A stretch of 23,110 nucleotides of DNA from GCA-2723085 sp042093455 (GTDB lineage: Bacteria > Bacteroidota > Bacteroidia > Flavobacteriales_D > Parvicellaceae), in the NCBI GenBank assembly GCA_042093455.1, contig JBELEU010000014.1:1-23110 (forward strand), read 5' to 3'. The notes below the pieces were generated by a model. That model was given only the letters and a program-made list of their open reading frames with translations. It had not been told where the DNA came from and searched no databases. The translations under genes and the position numbers were made by a program. This document shows, in pieces, positions 1 through 8,475 of the stretch; positions within the stretch are counted from its first letter, which is position 1, and each line of letters opens with the position of its first letter.

Positions 1-53
1 CATTTTTGGAAAAAAGAGATAGAAATTTTAAAAAATACCCTAAGTTTCCTTAA

Positions 54-1469
54 TTATAATTCTGAGTAAATATCAATCATAAACTGTTCAATCAACTTAA
101 ATGATTCAATGCTTGAACATGTTAAATGATTAAGCATAATAGTGAAAGTATAATATTCCTTATTCTTAATAAAATAACCAGCATAGCACCTAATGCCATC
201 CATAGAACCACTTTTGCCATAAAAATTATTTTGCAATATTGTTCCATCACCTAGATATCTTAAAGTACCTGTTTTTCCTGCTAATGGAAGCGTAGCTATG
301 AAATCATTCTTAATATTAGGGGTTTCACTTTTATACATATGAGTCAATAAATCATTCATCAACGATGGAGATATAGCATTTTTCCTAGACAAACCACATC
401 CATCAACCATTGTAAACTTTTCGTCACTCTTAAGTGTTTTTAACCAATATTTTTGCATTGCTAAGGCTGCATTATCTAATGTTTTGACACTATCCAATAC
501 AAACATTGTTTTCATTAAAACATGCTCCGTATAGTTGTTATTACTTTTGTGATTAATGTTTTGAATTATTTTTTTTAAAGTCGGTGATCTATAAACTAGC
601 AATGTGTCTAAAGAACCTATTGGAGGTATTTCATCCCCTTCAAATTCTATCAAACTACTGACTTCATGAGAAAGAAATTTCTCAGGATTATGCATGGATA
701 TTTTCACTTTAAAATCATTTTTATTTAAAGGTATTTCACCTGATATATATCTGTTTTGGTTATTTGGCCCACCAAAGCCATAAGCCAAGTCTTTTTTTGT
801 TTCACCAGTAACGACTTGGTTTTCAATATTAAATTCATCAATTTGAGGGAATAATCTTGAAATAGTAGTCAATTCTCCTAAATTGTTGGAAGAATTAAAA
901 TAAACTTCTACAGTATTATCCCTAAAAGTTAAATCAGAAACACCAGCTCCGTAATAATTTCCAATATCGCCCCATAACCAAGTACTATTAATTGTGTAAT
1001 CAGTTATATTATTCTGTAATATTTTCAATTTCCCTTTAAAACCTTTAATGTTTCTAGCAGCTAGTGTGTCAGATAAATCGGATATAAAACTCCTGTTTTT
1101 AAAATACTTGCTCTCCAAACTGGGATCCCCACTACCTTTTATATATAAATCTCCATCAATCTGATTTGAAGAGCTATTGAAACTGCCTCTAGATAATACA
1201 ATTGTTTTAAAATAAAAATCTGGAGAAAGGACTGAGAATGCTATAGCACTAGTAAAAAGCTTTTGAATTGAAGCAGGAATAAATAATTTATGCTCATTAT
1301 AAGCCAATATATCTTGATCCGATGAAACATTCTTAAGTTGAACCCCAATTTGTGAAGAAGATAATTCTTCATTGTTTACAAAATTTACAAGAAGGCTATC
1401 CAAAGCATTTTTCTGAGCAGTTAAATTAAAAGCAATTAAGACTAATACGTAAAAAACAATTTTTTTCAT
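54..1469 (-). CDS. dacB: D-alanyl-D-alanine carboxypeptidase/endopeptidase, PBP4 (peptidase S13) family
   Basis: Periplasmic serine enzyme that trims or cuts peptidoglycan peptide cross-links. I chose the ATG at 1469, because the protein then starts with MKK and a hydrophobic signal peptide ending near TAQ; an in-frame ATG at 1508 would add 13 polar residues before it. Motifs, numbered from the chosen start: SxxK as SIQK at 67-70 (nucleophile Ser67), SxN as SNN at 309-311, and two KTG-like motifs, KTG at 399-401 and KSG at 419-421. By position relative to the following AGYF segment, KSG is probably the real third active-site motif. The chain is about 471 residues, normal for the family. It is divergent from the polysaccharide block, with 68 nt between the two starts. 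On the minus strand a weak possible promoter (TTG, 20 nt, GAAATTTG) lies about 27 nt upstream of the start. A short TAAG-GAAA-CTTA hairpin followed by T-rich sequence lies just beyond the stop (positions 41-52) and could be a weak terminator. Confidence 0.93.
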   Translation of the reverse strand: MKKIVFYVLVLIAFNLTAQKNALDSLLVNFVNNEELSSSQIGVQLKNVSSDQDILAYNEHKLFIPASIQKLFTSAIAFSVLSPDFYFKTIVLSRGSFNSSSNQIDGDLYIKGSGDPSLESKYFKNRSFISDLSDTLAARNIKGFKGKLKILQNNITDYTINSTWLWGDIGNYYGAGVSDLTFRDNTVEVYFNSSNNLGELTTISRLFPQIDEFNIENQVVTGETKKDLAYGFGGPNNQNRYISGEIPLNKNDFKVKISMHNPEKFLSHEVSSLIEFEGDEIPPIGSLDTLLVYRSPTLKKIIQNINHKSNNNYTEHVLMKTMFVLDSVKTLDNAALAMQKYWLKTLKSDEKFTMVDGCGLSRKNAISPSLMNDLLTHMYKSETPNIKNDFIATLPLAGKTGTLRYLGDGTILQNNFYGKSGSMDGIRCYAGYFIKNKEYYTFTIMLNHLTCSSIESFKLIEQFMIDIYSEL

Positions 1470-1537
1470 TTGTAATTTTTCAAAAATGATATTCAAATTT
1501 CGTTCCAATCGTTAAATTAGCCAAAAAGAATAAGGGA

Positions 1538-3397
1538 ATGTGTGGAATCGCAGGATTTATCAGCTTAAACCAACCAATAGACCATAGTAGTTCAAACCTT
1601 GAATTGGCCCTTAAGAGAATGCGTAGAAGAGGACCAGATGCACAAGGTATTTACAGAAAACCAAAAGTTGAATTGGGCCATACAAGGTTAAGCATTATCG
1701 ATACTTCAACAGATGCTAATCAACCTATGAATGATGAATCTGGAAGATACACGCTAGTATTTAATGGTGAAATTTATAATTTCAAAGAGCTAAAAGAAAA
1801 CCTAAAAAAAAATGGAGTTAACTTCAAAACTGAATCAGATACAGAAGTTCTCTTGTATGGATTTATTCATGAGGGAAAAAGTTTTTTAAACAAGCTAAAT
1901 GGTTTTTTTGCTTGTTGTTTTTATGATAGCATTAAAGACAAATCTATTTTAGCAAGAGATCGTTTTGGAATTAAGCCTTTCTATTACTACCATCATTCTA
2001 ATAAATTCATCTTTGGGTCTGAACTAAAAGCTATTTTAGCCTACCCTATTGAAAAAACTATTGATCATGATGCTTTGAACCAATATTTCAGATTCAATTA
2101 CATTCCTGCACCACAAACTATTTTTGAATCATGTAAAAAATTATTGCCTGGGCATTGTATAACCATTGAAAAAAATAAACTTAAAATTGAATCCTATTAT
2201 CATTATTATCCAACTGATATTAATTCAGATAGCTATGATGATGCTAAACAAAAAGTTAGCGACTTAATTTATAAGTCTGTTGAAAAAAGAATGATTTCAG
2301 ATGTTCCTTTGGGAACTTTTTTAAGTGGTGGGGTAGATTCAAGTATTATTTCTGCAGTTGCTTCTAAAATAAAACCAGACCTAAATACATTCTCCATTGG
2401 TTTCCCAGATGAACCTCTTTTTGATGAATCAAAACATGCCGAAAATGTTGCTAAATATTTAAACACAAATCATCATACTTTTCAGGTCACCAATTCAACA
2501 CTTTATCAAAACCTGGATGAAATTTTGGAATACATGGATGAACCGTTTGCTGATTCATCAGCTATTAATGTTTATCTATTATCCAAAGAAACTAGAAAGA
2601 ATGTAACTGTATCCCTTTCAGGAGATGGGGCCGATGAACTTTTCTCAGGATACAACAAGCACCAAGCATTACACCTTTCCTTACAAAAAAATTTAACCAA
2701 TAAACTTGTCAAAAGGTTTGGTGGGTTAGCAACTTTCCTTCCAGATTCTAGAAATTCAAAACTTGGGAATTTAGGTAGAAAATTAAACAAACTACATCAT
2801 GGCTTAAAATTATCCAACAATGAGAGATATTTAGAGTGGGCATCTTTCATGAATAAAGAAGATATTTATAAACTAACCCATTTATCTTACAACAACTATT
2901 CATTTAATAATTTAGCAAAAGGTGAAGATAAATTCAACGACTTTTTGAGTCAGGATTTCAATCTGGTATTGGTCAATGACATGTTAAAAAAGGTAGATTT
3001 AATGAGCATGGCTAACAGTCTAGAAATAAGAACACCTTTCCTTGACCATGAACTTGTTAATTATGTTTTTTCATTACCTTCTCATTACAAAATTGACAGA
3101 AAAAATAGAAAAAAATTACTCAAAGACTCTTTTACCAAAGAGCTTCCAAATGAAGTATTCAATCGAAATAAACACGGATTTGAAGTTCCACTCAAAAAAT
3201 GGTATGAAAAGGAATTAAAAACTTTTTTAGACAATCACATTTTTACTAACAACATACTGGTGAAAGAAGGGTTATTAAATCATGAAGGAATTCAAAATAT
3301 TCATCATAACTTTACTACTAGTTCATCTGGCAATAATGTCTATCATATTTGGGCTATAATTGTACTAGAAAAATATTTTAAAGAAAATATATTGTAA
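1538..3397 (+). CDS. asnB: Asparagine synthase (glutamine-hydrolysing) / AsnB-type amidotransferase
   Basis: Two-domain enzyme that releases ammonia from glutamine in an N-terminal Ntn-hydrolase domain and uses it in a C-terminal ATP-dependent synthetase domain. The start MCGIAGF puts the catalytic cysteine at residue 2, which fixes the start codon. RGPDAQG near residue 31 and FNGEIYNF near residue 75 are typical glutaminase segments. The PPi loop SGGVDSS lies at 263-269, followed by the conserved SGDGADELFSGY segment. The length (619 aa) is normal. It is the first gene of the plus-strand polysaccharide block, only 7 nt ahead of the glycosyltransferase. AsnB paralogues in such clusters sometimes amidate sugar carboxylates instead of aspartate, so the substrate here is open; free asparagine synthesis is equally possible from sequence alone. 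Confidence 0.93.
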   Translation: MCGIAGFISLNQPIDHSSSNLELALKRMRRRGPDAQGIYRKPKVELGHTRLSIIDTSTDANQPMNDESGRYTLVFNGEIYNFKELKENLKKNGVNFKTESDTEVLLYGFIHEGKSFLNKLNGFFACCFYDSIKDKSILARDRFGIKPFYYYHHSNKFIFGSELKAILAYPIEKTIDHDALNQYFRFNYIPAPQTIFESCKKLLPGHCITIEKNKLKIESYYHYYPTDINSDSYDDAKQKVSDLIYKSVEKRMISDVPLGTFLSGGVDSSIISAVASKIKPDLNTFSIGFPDEPLFDESKHAENVAKYLNTNHHTFQVTNSTLYQNLDEILEYMDEPFADSSAINVYLLSKETRKNVTVSLSGDGADELFSGYNKHQALHLSLQKNLTNKLVKRFGGLATFLPDSRNSKLGNLGRKLNKLHHGLKLSNNERYLEWASFMNKEDIYKLTHLSYNNYSFNNLAKGEDKFNDFLSQDFNLVLVNDMLKKVDLMSMANSLEIRTPFLDHELVNYVFSLPSHYKIDRKNRKKLLKDSFTKELPNEVFNRNKHGFEVPLKKWYEKELKTFLDNHIFTNNILVKEGLLNHEGIQNIHHNFTTSSSGNNVYHIWAIIVLEKYFKENIL

Positions 3398-3404
3398 GTT
3401 ATAA

Positions 3405-4568
3405 ATGAAAAAAGTTCTACGTATTATCAATAGGTTCAATCTGGGTGGGCCGACTTACAATGCAGCTTACTTAACAAAATACTTATCAAGTGATTATGAA
3501 ACACTTTTAGTAGGTGGCCAGCACGATAAAACTGAGGCTAGTTCATCTCATATTCTAGAGGATTTAAATTTAAATCCAATTATCATCCCTGAAATGAGAA
3601 GAGAAATTAACTTCAAGAATGATCGAATAGCCTATCAAAAGATTAAAAACATCATCAATGAATTCAAACCTGATATAGTTCACACTCATGCTTCGAAGGC
3701 AGGGGCAATAGGGAGAATTGCAGCAAACAAAGCAGGTGTTAAACAAATATATCACACCTTTCATGGACATGTATTTCATTCTTATTTTGGAAAAACAAAA
3801 ACAACATTTTACAAAAACTTAGAACGTTACTTGGCTAAAAAATCAACAAAAATTATTGCAATTAGTGAAATTCAAAAACATGAATTAGTTGATATTCATA
3901 AAATATGTAAATCTGAAAAGGTCAAAGTAATTCCACTTGGATTTGACTTAGATAGATTTAAAGAAAATCAAGAAAACAAAAGAGCTATTTTCAGAAAAGA
4001 GTGGAGAATTAAAGAAAATGAAATTGCAATTGGTATTATTGGAAGAATTGTACCCATTAAAGATCATCATTTCTTTATTGATGTAATTGAAAAAATAAAA
4101 AAAATTACAGATAAAAATGTACGTTTTTTTGTCATTGGAGATGGTGAAAGTAAACAAGAAATCATTAATTATGCCAATAGCAAAAATTTAAGTACAAGTA
4201 CTAATACCAACCCAGCAACAATTCAATTTACATCTTGGATTAAAAATATTGACATTGCAAATGCAGGTCTAGATATTATTTGCTTGTCTTCAAAAAATGA
4301 AGGAACACCTGTTAGCTTAATTGAAGCACAAGCAAGTTATAAACCAATAGTATCTACGAAAGTTGGAGGAATTAACGATGTTGTAGTTGACAATAAAACA
4401 GCCTTATTATCTGATGTAGGAGATCTTGATTCATACGTTAGAAATTTAAGTTACCTAATTAATGATAATAATCTTAGAGACAGGTTTTCTTTAAATGCAG
4501 AAAACCAATCTAATATATTCACTTATAAAAGACTAGTTAATGATATTGAAAAACTATACTCAAATTAG
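3405..4568 (+). CDS. Glycosyltransferase family 4 (GT-B fold)
   Basis: Cytoplasmic, membrane-associated sugar transferase that adds a sugar from an activated donor to a growing lipid-linked glycan. The N-terminus MKKVLRIINRFNLGGP has the glycine-rich acceptor-side loop of GT4 enzymes. HTHASKAGAIGR and HTFHGHVFHSYFG (about residues 93-130) are common in this subgroup. The second Rossmann domain begins with IGIIGRIVPIKDH, and the E-x7-E donor-binding motif is E299-G-T-P-V-S-L-I-E307. The length, 387 aa, is typical. It starts 7 nt after asnB and is surely cotranscribed with it. Donor and acceptor sugars cannot be read from the sequence. Confidence 0.9.
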   Translation: MKKVLRIINRFNLGGPTYNAAYLTKYLSSDYETLLVGGQHDKTEASSSHILEDLNLNPIIIPEMRREINFKNDRIAYQKIKNIINEFKPDIVHTHASKAGAIGRIAANKAGVKQIYHTFHGHVFHSYFGKTKTTFYKNLERYLAKKSTKIIAISEIQKHELVDIHKICKSEKVKVIPLGFDLDRFKENQENKRAIFRKEWRIKENEIAIGIIGRIVPIKDHHFFIDVIEKIKKITDKNVRFFVIGDGESKQEIINYANSKNLSTSTNTNPATIQFTSWIKNIDIANAGLDIICLSSKNEGTPVSLIEAQASYKPIVSTKVGGINDVVVDNKTALLSDVGDLDSYVRNLSYLINDNNLRDRFSLNAENQSNIFTYKRLVNDIEKLYSN

Positions 4569-4590
4569 CTTTGTAACGCAAAGTTCTTTG
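4569..4590 (+). terminator. Weak hairpin after the glycosyltransferase gene
   Basis: CTTTG (4569-4573) and CAAAG (4579-4583) form a 5-bp stem with a 5-nt loop, followed by the T-rich run TTCTTTGTTTTT. It lies directly after the glycosyltransferase stop and just ahead of a promoter for the next gene. The short stem makes termination uncertain. Confidence 0.3.
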
Positions 4591-4615
4591 TTTTTAAATG
4601 ATTTTAATATATTTG
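4587..4615 (+). promoter_or_regulatory. Bacteroidota-type promoter of the OPX gene, adjacent to its start codon
   Basis: TTTG at 4587-4590, 17 nt, then TATATTTG at 4608-4615, a full match to the Bacteroidota -33/-7 pattern TTTG/TAnnTTTG. Only four bases (TACT) separate the -7 element from the ATG at 4620. Transcription should therefore begin at or within a few bases of the start codon, giving a leaderless or nearly leaderless mRNA. The start codon is supported independently by the lipoprotein signal that follows it. Confidence 0.7.
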
Positions 4616-4619
4616 TACT

Positions 4620-5417
4620 ATGATTAAAGTAATTAAACAATTTGGGCTTACCTATTTGGCTCTTGTGATTTTCAACTCTTGTACTGTTAATTCACATATT
4701 ATGTTGAAAACACCAAAAGATTATGTTTTTAACGAATTAAACCCTAACAACAACAAAGAAGAATACAAAATAGCTATTAATGATGTAATTGTTTTCCAAT
4801 TGTACACAAATAATGGTTTTCAACTAATCGACATGTTCAATCAAAATGGAAATGCTAACCAACAAAATAGAAGCATGATGATGGGAGGTAATGGAAATAT
4901 TGGAATTCAATATATGATAAGACAAGATAGCTTAGTTGAATTGCCCATACTTGGTGAGGTTAGCTTAGTTGGAAAAAGCATAAAAGAGGCAGAAATATTT
5001 TTAGAAAATAAATTTTCTGAATTTTATGTAGATCCGTTTATTAACATTAACATAAACAGTAGAAGAGTATTTATTTTTACTGGAACTGGAGGTGACGCTA
5101 GAGTTCTTCCTTTGACTTATAACAACATGACATTATTTGAAGCACTTGCTATGTCCGGAGGAATTGGACAGAACGGAAAAGCCAAAAAGATAAAACTTAT
5201 AAGACCAAAAGAAGATACAGCTGAAATATTCTTGATTGATCTATCAACTATTGATGGAATTAAAGACGGTAACATGGTATTACAATCACACGACATAATA
5301 TATGTAACACCGAATCCAAATTATGCATCTGAAATTTTAACAGATATAGGACCTGTTCTATCTCTCATTTCTACTTTGACATTAACATGGGCTACATACA
5401 TTAATTTGATACAATAA
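4620..5417 (+). CDS. Outer-membrane polysaccharide export lipoprotein (Wza/OPX family)
   Basis: Forms the outer-membrane and periplasmic channel through which capsule or exopolysaccharide leaves the cell, working with the BY-kinase encoded next. The N-terminus is a lipoprotein signal ending FNSC, with lipidated Cys21. A poly-export domain covers roughly residues 46-147 and an SLBB-like domain roughly 148-200, including the TLFEALAMSGGIG segment. A hydrophobic C-terminal stretch at about 243-264 suits the outer-membrane helix of this family. The 265-residue length fits the shorter Bacteroidota OPX proteins. An Asn/Gln/Met/Gly-rich insertion at about 74-96 is unusual low-complexity sequence inside the export domain. 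The gene has its own promoter and lies 6 nt ahead of the kinase gene. Confidence 0.9.
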   Translation: MIKVIKQFGLTYLALVIFNSCTVNSHIMLKTPKDYVFNELNPNNNKEEYKIAINDVIVFQLYTNNGFQLIDMFNQNGNANQQNRSMMMGGNGNIGIQYMIRQDSLVELPILGEVSLVGKSIKEAEIFLENKFSEFYVDPFINININSRRVFIFTGTGGDARVLPLTYNNMTLFEALAMSGGIGQNGKAKKIKLIRPKEDTAEIFLIDLSTIDGIKDGNMVLQSHDIIYVTPNPNYASEILTDIGPVLSLISTLTLTWATYINLIQ

Positions 5418-5423
5418 ATAATT

Positions 5424-7931
5424 ATGATACCTGAAGAAATTAAAAATACGGAAGACAATTTATTGCGTTATAAAGAACGAATTGCAAATTTTAGTAAAGA
5501 ATTTGAAATTGGATTATTTTTATATCTCCTTAAAAAATCAAGATTAAGCATACTTTTAGTATTTATTATTTCTTTTTCTATTGGTTTTATTTATTTGAGA
5601 TACACCCCAAACAAGTACCAAACATCATCAACTATTCAAATTAACATTAAAGATAAAGCAGATGAATTATTAGATATTTATTCATTCCAACAGAAAACAA
5701 ATATAAATTCTGAAGTTGAATTGATAAAATCACAAATTATAATTGACAAAACGATAGAAAAATTTGATGAAAAAGTAAGATATTACAGTGAAGGAGAGAT
5801 TTTAGTGAGAGATTTATATAAAAATAGCCCATTTAAATTAAAAGGCTTTCAAATCAAAGATTCTAACATTCTAGGAAAACCAATTTATATTAATAAAAAT
5901 GGAGAATATTTTGAATTAACTAACTATGATAAAAGTATAATTTATAGTAGTTACATAAAACCAAATGAATTTTTTAGCTCTGATAAAATTTCAGGAAAAA
6001 TAACTTTTAATAATATTAATTCATTTAAAGATGCACTTAATCAATCAGAATATTTTTTTAAAATAACTTTAATAAAAGAATTGAGAGATGAAATAATGCA
6101 AGGTTTAGAAATCTCTATTCTTGATTATTCAGCAAACACAATAGGCATTTCCTATTCACATACAAATCCAACATTTGCAAAAGACATTTGTAATACTATT
6201 GCAAAAGTATACATAGCCTATGATCTAGAAAAAAAGGCATTGAGTTCTATAAATATTGTTGATTATATCTCTACTCAAAAAGACAGTGTCAATGTAAGAC
6301 TTAAATCAAGTGAACAACAAATACAAATTTTCAAAAAAGCAAATAATGTCAATTCATCATCCATAATTAAAGAGTCTCAGATTTCGAAAATAAATGAAAT
6401 TGAAAATGAATTGGTAAAAAACCAAGTAGACATTACACTTTTGAATCAATTTCAAGAAATGTTTCAAACATCATTGAGTAAAAAAATAAGTTCAAATTCA
6501 ATTAAAAGCTTAGCTCTTTCTAAAATTTTCTATGACAATCAAATCATTCAAGCCATGATTGAGTCTTTAGAAAAAAATGTCACTAATAGAGACGGTTTAT
6601 TAAGAGATGTTACTGAAAGCAATGAAAATGTAGTTCTACTCAATCATCAAATTGAAGAAGAGATACTATATATCAGAAAAGCTATTGAATTGATTAAAAA
6701 CCAAAAAAGAAAAGAAAATAAAGCATTAGAACAAAAAATATTCATTCTGGAAAAAAAATTACTATCTCTTCCAGAAAAAGAATTAGAACTCACGAGATTA
6801 GAGCGAATTCATGAAATAAACAATAAATACTACACTTTACTATTAGAGAAAGAAACAGAATATGAACTCTCTAAGGCAGGAATTACAACTTACAATGAAA
6901 TTTTAAGATCAGCAGGTTTAAGTGAATCACCTATTTCTCCTAAACCTATTTTAGTTTATGTCATAGTATTTGTTTTAGGGTTAATTGTTTCTGTTGGACT
7001 TTCATTAATTAAATACTTATTGCATGATAAAATAACGTCTCTCTTTGAAATTTCTAAATATTCAAATGGCTCAATTTCAATACTCGGAATGATTCCGCTT
7101 CTAAAAAGTAAAGTTCCAATATCACAATTAATGGTTGACAAAAGCCCTAAATCTTTAATGACCGAATCATTCAGAGCTGTAAGAACCAACCTTCAATTTA
7201 TTTCAAATGATAAAAAATCAAAAGTTATAGGAATTAGTAGTACCATTTCAGGTGAAGGAAAGACATTTCTAGCCATTAACCTTGCAGGAATAATAGCCTT
7301 CACAGGAAAAAAAGTGGTGGTGATTGATTTAGACATGAGAAAACCTAAGATTCACCTAGGTTTTGGAATCAAAAATGTAAAAGGAATGAGTGACCTTTTA
7401 ATTGGTAAAGTTCAAATTAATGATTGTGTTAACCATAGTACTTTAAAAAATTTAGATTTCATTACCGCAGGAACTCTACCTCCAAACCCCTCTGAATTAA
7501 TCATAAGTGATAATTTTACAGAAGTTATTGACAACCTAAAAGGGCTATACGACACGATTGTTATTGACAACCCACCTGTAGGATTAGTAACGGATGGAAT
7601 TCCAGTTCTTCAGATGGCTGATTATCCTATCTATGTTTTCAAAGCAAATTTTTCTAGAAAAAACTTTGTTCAAAATGTTGATCGTCTTGTTAATGAAAAT
7701 AATCTCTCTAAACTATCCGTAGTTCTTAATGGAGTCGACACATCAGGCAGTGGAGGGTATGGGAAAAGATACAGTTATGGGTATCATTATGGTTATGGTT
7801 ATGGTTACGGTTATGGTTATGGATCAAATGGATATAATTCCTATTACAGTGAAGACGATGATCTAAGAAAAAAGAGTATTTTTAAACGCATTTTAAATGT
7901 TTTTAAAAAGGATTCTAGTGAAAGTAATTGA
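5424..7931 (+). CDS. Polysaccharide co-polymerase fused to BY-family tyrosine kinase (Wzc-like)
   Basis: Inner-membrane protein that sets glycan chain length and drives export by cycles of tyrosine autophosphorylation. Order of parts: a Wzz-type N-terminal segment with TM1 at about 41-62; a long periplasmic coiled-coil region with a GNVR-like element near LPEKELELTRLERIH; TM2 at about 509-533; then the cytoplasmic kinase. The kinase has Walker A SGEGKT (G610-T614), Walker A' DLDMRKP (635-641) and Walker B VIDNPP ending at P718. The tail carries 13 tyrosines, including six consecutive Tyr-Gly pairs, followed by an acidic patch and a basic end. The 835-residue length matches fused Wzc proteins. 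Its last 14 nt overlap the GTG start of rmlC, which suggests coupled translation. A cognate phosphatase is not present in the window. Confidence 0.94.
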   Translation: MIPEEIKNTEDNLLRYKERIANFSKEFEIGLFLYLLKKSRLSILLVFIISFSIGFIYLRYTPNKYQTSSTIQINIKDKADELLDIYSFQQKTNINSEVELIKSQIIIDKTIEKFDEKVRYYSEGEILVRDLYKNSPFKLKGFQIKDSNILGKPIYINKNGEYFELTNYDKSIIYSSYIKPNEFFSSDKISGKITFNNINSFKDALNQSEYFFKITLIKELRDEIMQGLEISILDYSANTIGISYSHTNPTFAKDICNTIAKVYIAYDLEKKALSSINIVDYISTQKDSVNVRLKSSEQQIQIFKKANNVNSSSIIKESQISKINEIENELVKNQVDITLLNQFQEMFQTSLSKKISSNSIKSLALSKIFYDNQIIQAMIESLEKNVTNRDGLLRDVTESNENVVLLNHQIEEEILYIRKAIELIKNQKRKENKALEQKIFILEKKLLSLPEKELELTRLERIHEINNKYYTLLLEKETEYELSKAGITTYNEILRSAGLSESPISPKPILVYVIVFVLGLIVSVGLSLIKYLLHDKITSLFEISKYSNGSISILGMIPLLKSKVPISQLMVDKSPKSLMTESFRAVRTNLQFISNDKKSKVIGISSTISGEGKTFLAINLAGIIAFTGKKVVVIDLDMRKPKIHLGFGIKNVKGMSDLLIGKVQINDCVNHSTLKNLDFITAGTLPPNPSELIISDNFTEVIDNLKGLYDTIVIDNPPVGLVTDGIPVLQMADYPIYVFKANFSRKNFVQNVDRLVNENNLSKLSVVLNGVDTSGSGGYGKRYSYGYHYGYGYGYGYGYGSNGYNSYYSEDDDLRKKSIFKRILNVFKKDSSESN
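7788..7823 (+). repeat. Hexanucleotide tandem repeat encoding (Tyr-Gly)6 in the BY-kinase tail
   Basis: Six consecutive copies of TATGGT, with one TAC variant in the fourth copy and a final GGA, encode six Tyr-Gly pairs within the C-terminal phosphorylation cluster. Any slip by a whole unit keeps the frame and simply adds or removes a phosphorylatable tyrosine. Confidence 0.95.
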
Positions 7932-8463
7932 TACACCAATAAACAGTTTAGTTTTAATCGAACCTAAAGTTTTTAAAGATTCTAGAGGTTATTTCTTTGA
8001 ATCTTTCAATTCAAAATTATTTAAAGAGAAAACTAATATTGATCTAACTTTTGTTCAAGACAATCAATCTTGTTCTCAAAAAAATGTTTTGAGAGGTTTA
8101 CATTTTCAGAATCCACCTTTTGACCAAGGAAAGCTAGTTAGTGTTCTAAAAGGAAGTGTTTTAGATGTAGCTGTTGATATCAGAAAAAATTCATCTACTT
8201 ATGGACAACACTTTAAGGCAGTATTATCAGATAAAAATCTTCAGATGATGTACCTTCCTCCTGGTATGGCTCACGGCTTTTTAACTCTTGAAGATAATAC
8301 TGTTTTCACCTATAAGTGTACCAATTACTATAACAAAAAATCTGAAGGTAGCTTGTTATGGAATGATACTGATTTAAATATTGACTGGTCAGTAATTAAT
8401 CCTATTCTTTCAGAAAAAGATGAACAAGGAGAAAATTTTTGTTCTTTTGTATCCAAATTTTAA
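7918..8463 (+). CDS. rmlC (rfbC): dTDP-4-dehydrorhamnose 3,5-epimerase
   Basis: Cupin-fold cytoplasmic enzyme that epimerises dTDP-4-keto-6-deoxyglucose on the way to dTDP-L-rhamnose or related sugars. I chose the GTG at 7918 over the ATG at 7897: it gives the family-typical start MKVIDTPINS, it is preceded by AAAAAGGA at good ribosome-binding spacing, and it reduces overlap with the kinase gene from 35 to 14 nt. Numbered from that start, LRGLHFQ carries the catalytic His62 and FTYKCTNYY carries the conserved Tyr132; PPGMAHGF is also typical. The length, 181 aa, is normal. RmlA, RmlB and RmlD are absent from the window and must be elsewhere if rhamnose is made. Confidence 0.93.
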   Translation: MKVIDTPINSLVLIEPKVFKDSRGYFFESFNSKLFKEKTNIDLTFVQDNQSCSQKNVLRGLHFQNPPFDQGKLVSVLKGSVLDVAVDIRKNSSTYGQHFKAVLSDKNLQMMYLPPGMAHGFLTLEDNTVFTYKCTNYYNKKSEGSLLWNDTDLNIDWSVINPILSEKDEQGENFCSFVSKF

Positions 8464-8475
8464 TTCGATTATATT

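Noticed and set aside
1..3. CAT at the very edge, which would be a minus-strand ATG of a gene outside the window
   Set aside because: Only the start codon would be visible; it cannot be judged.
4855..4910. Asn/Gln/Met/Gly-rich insertion in the OPX protein as a possible prion-like or functional tract
   Set aside because: It is short, and such loops vary freely in export proteins; composition alone is not evidence of function.
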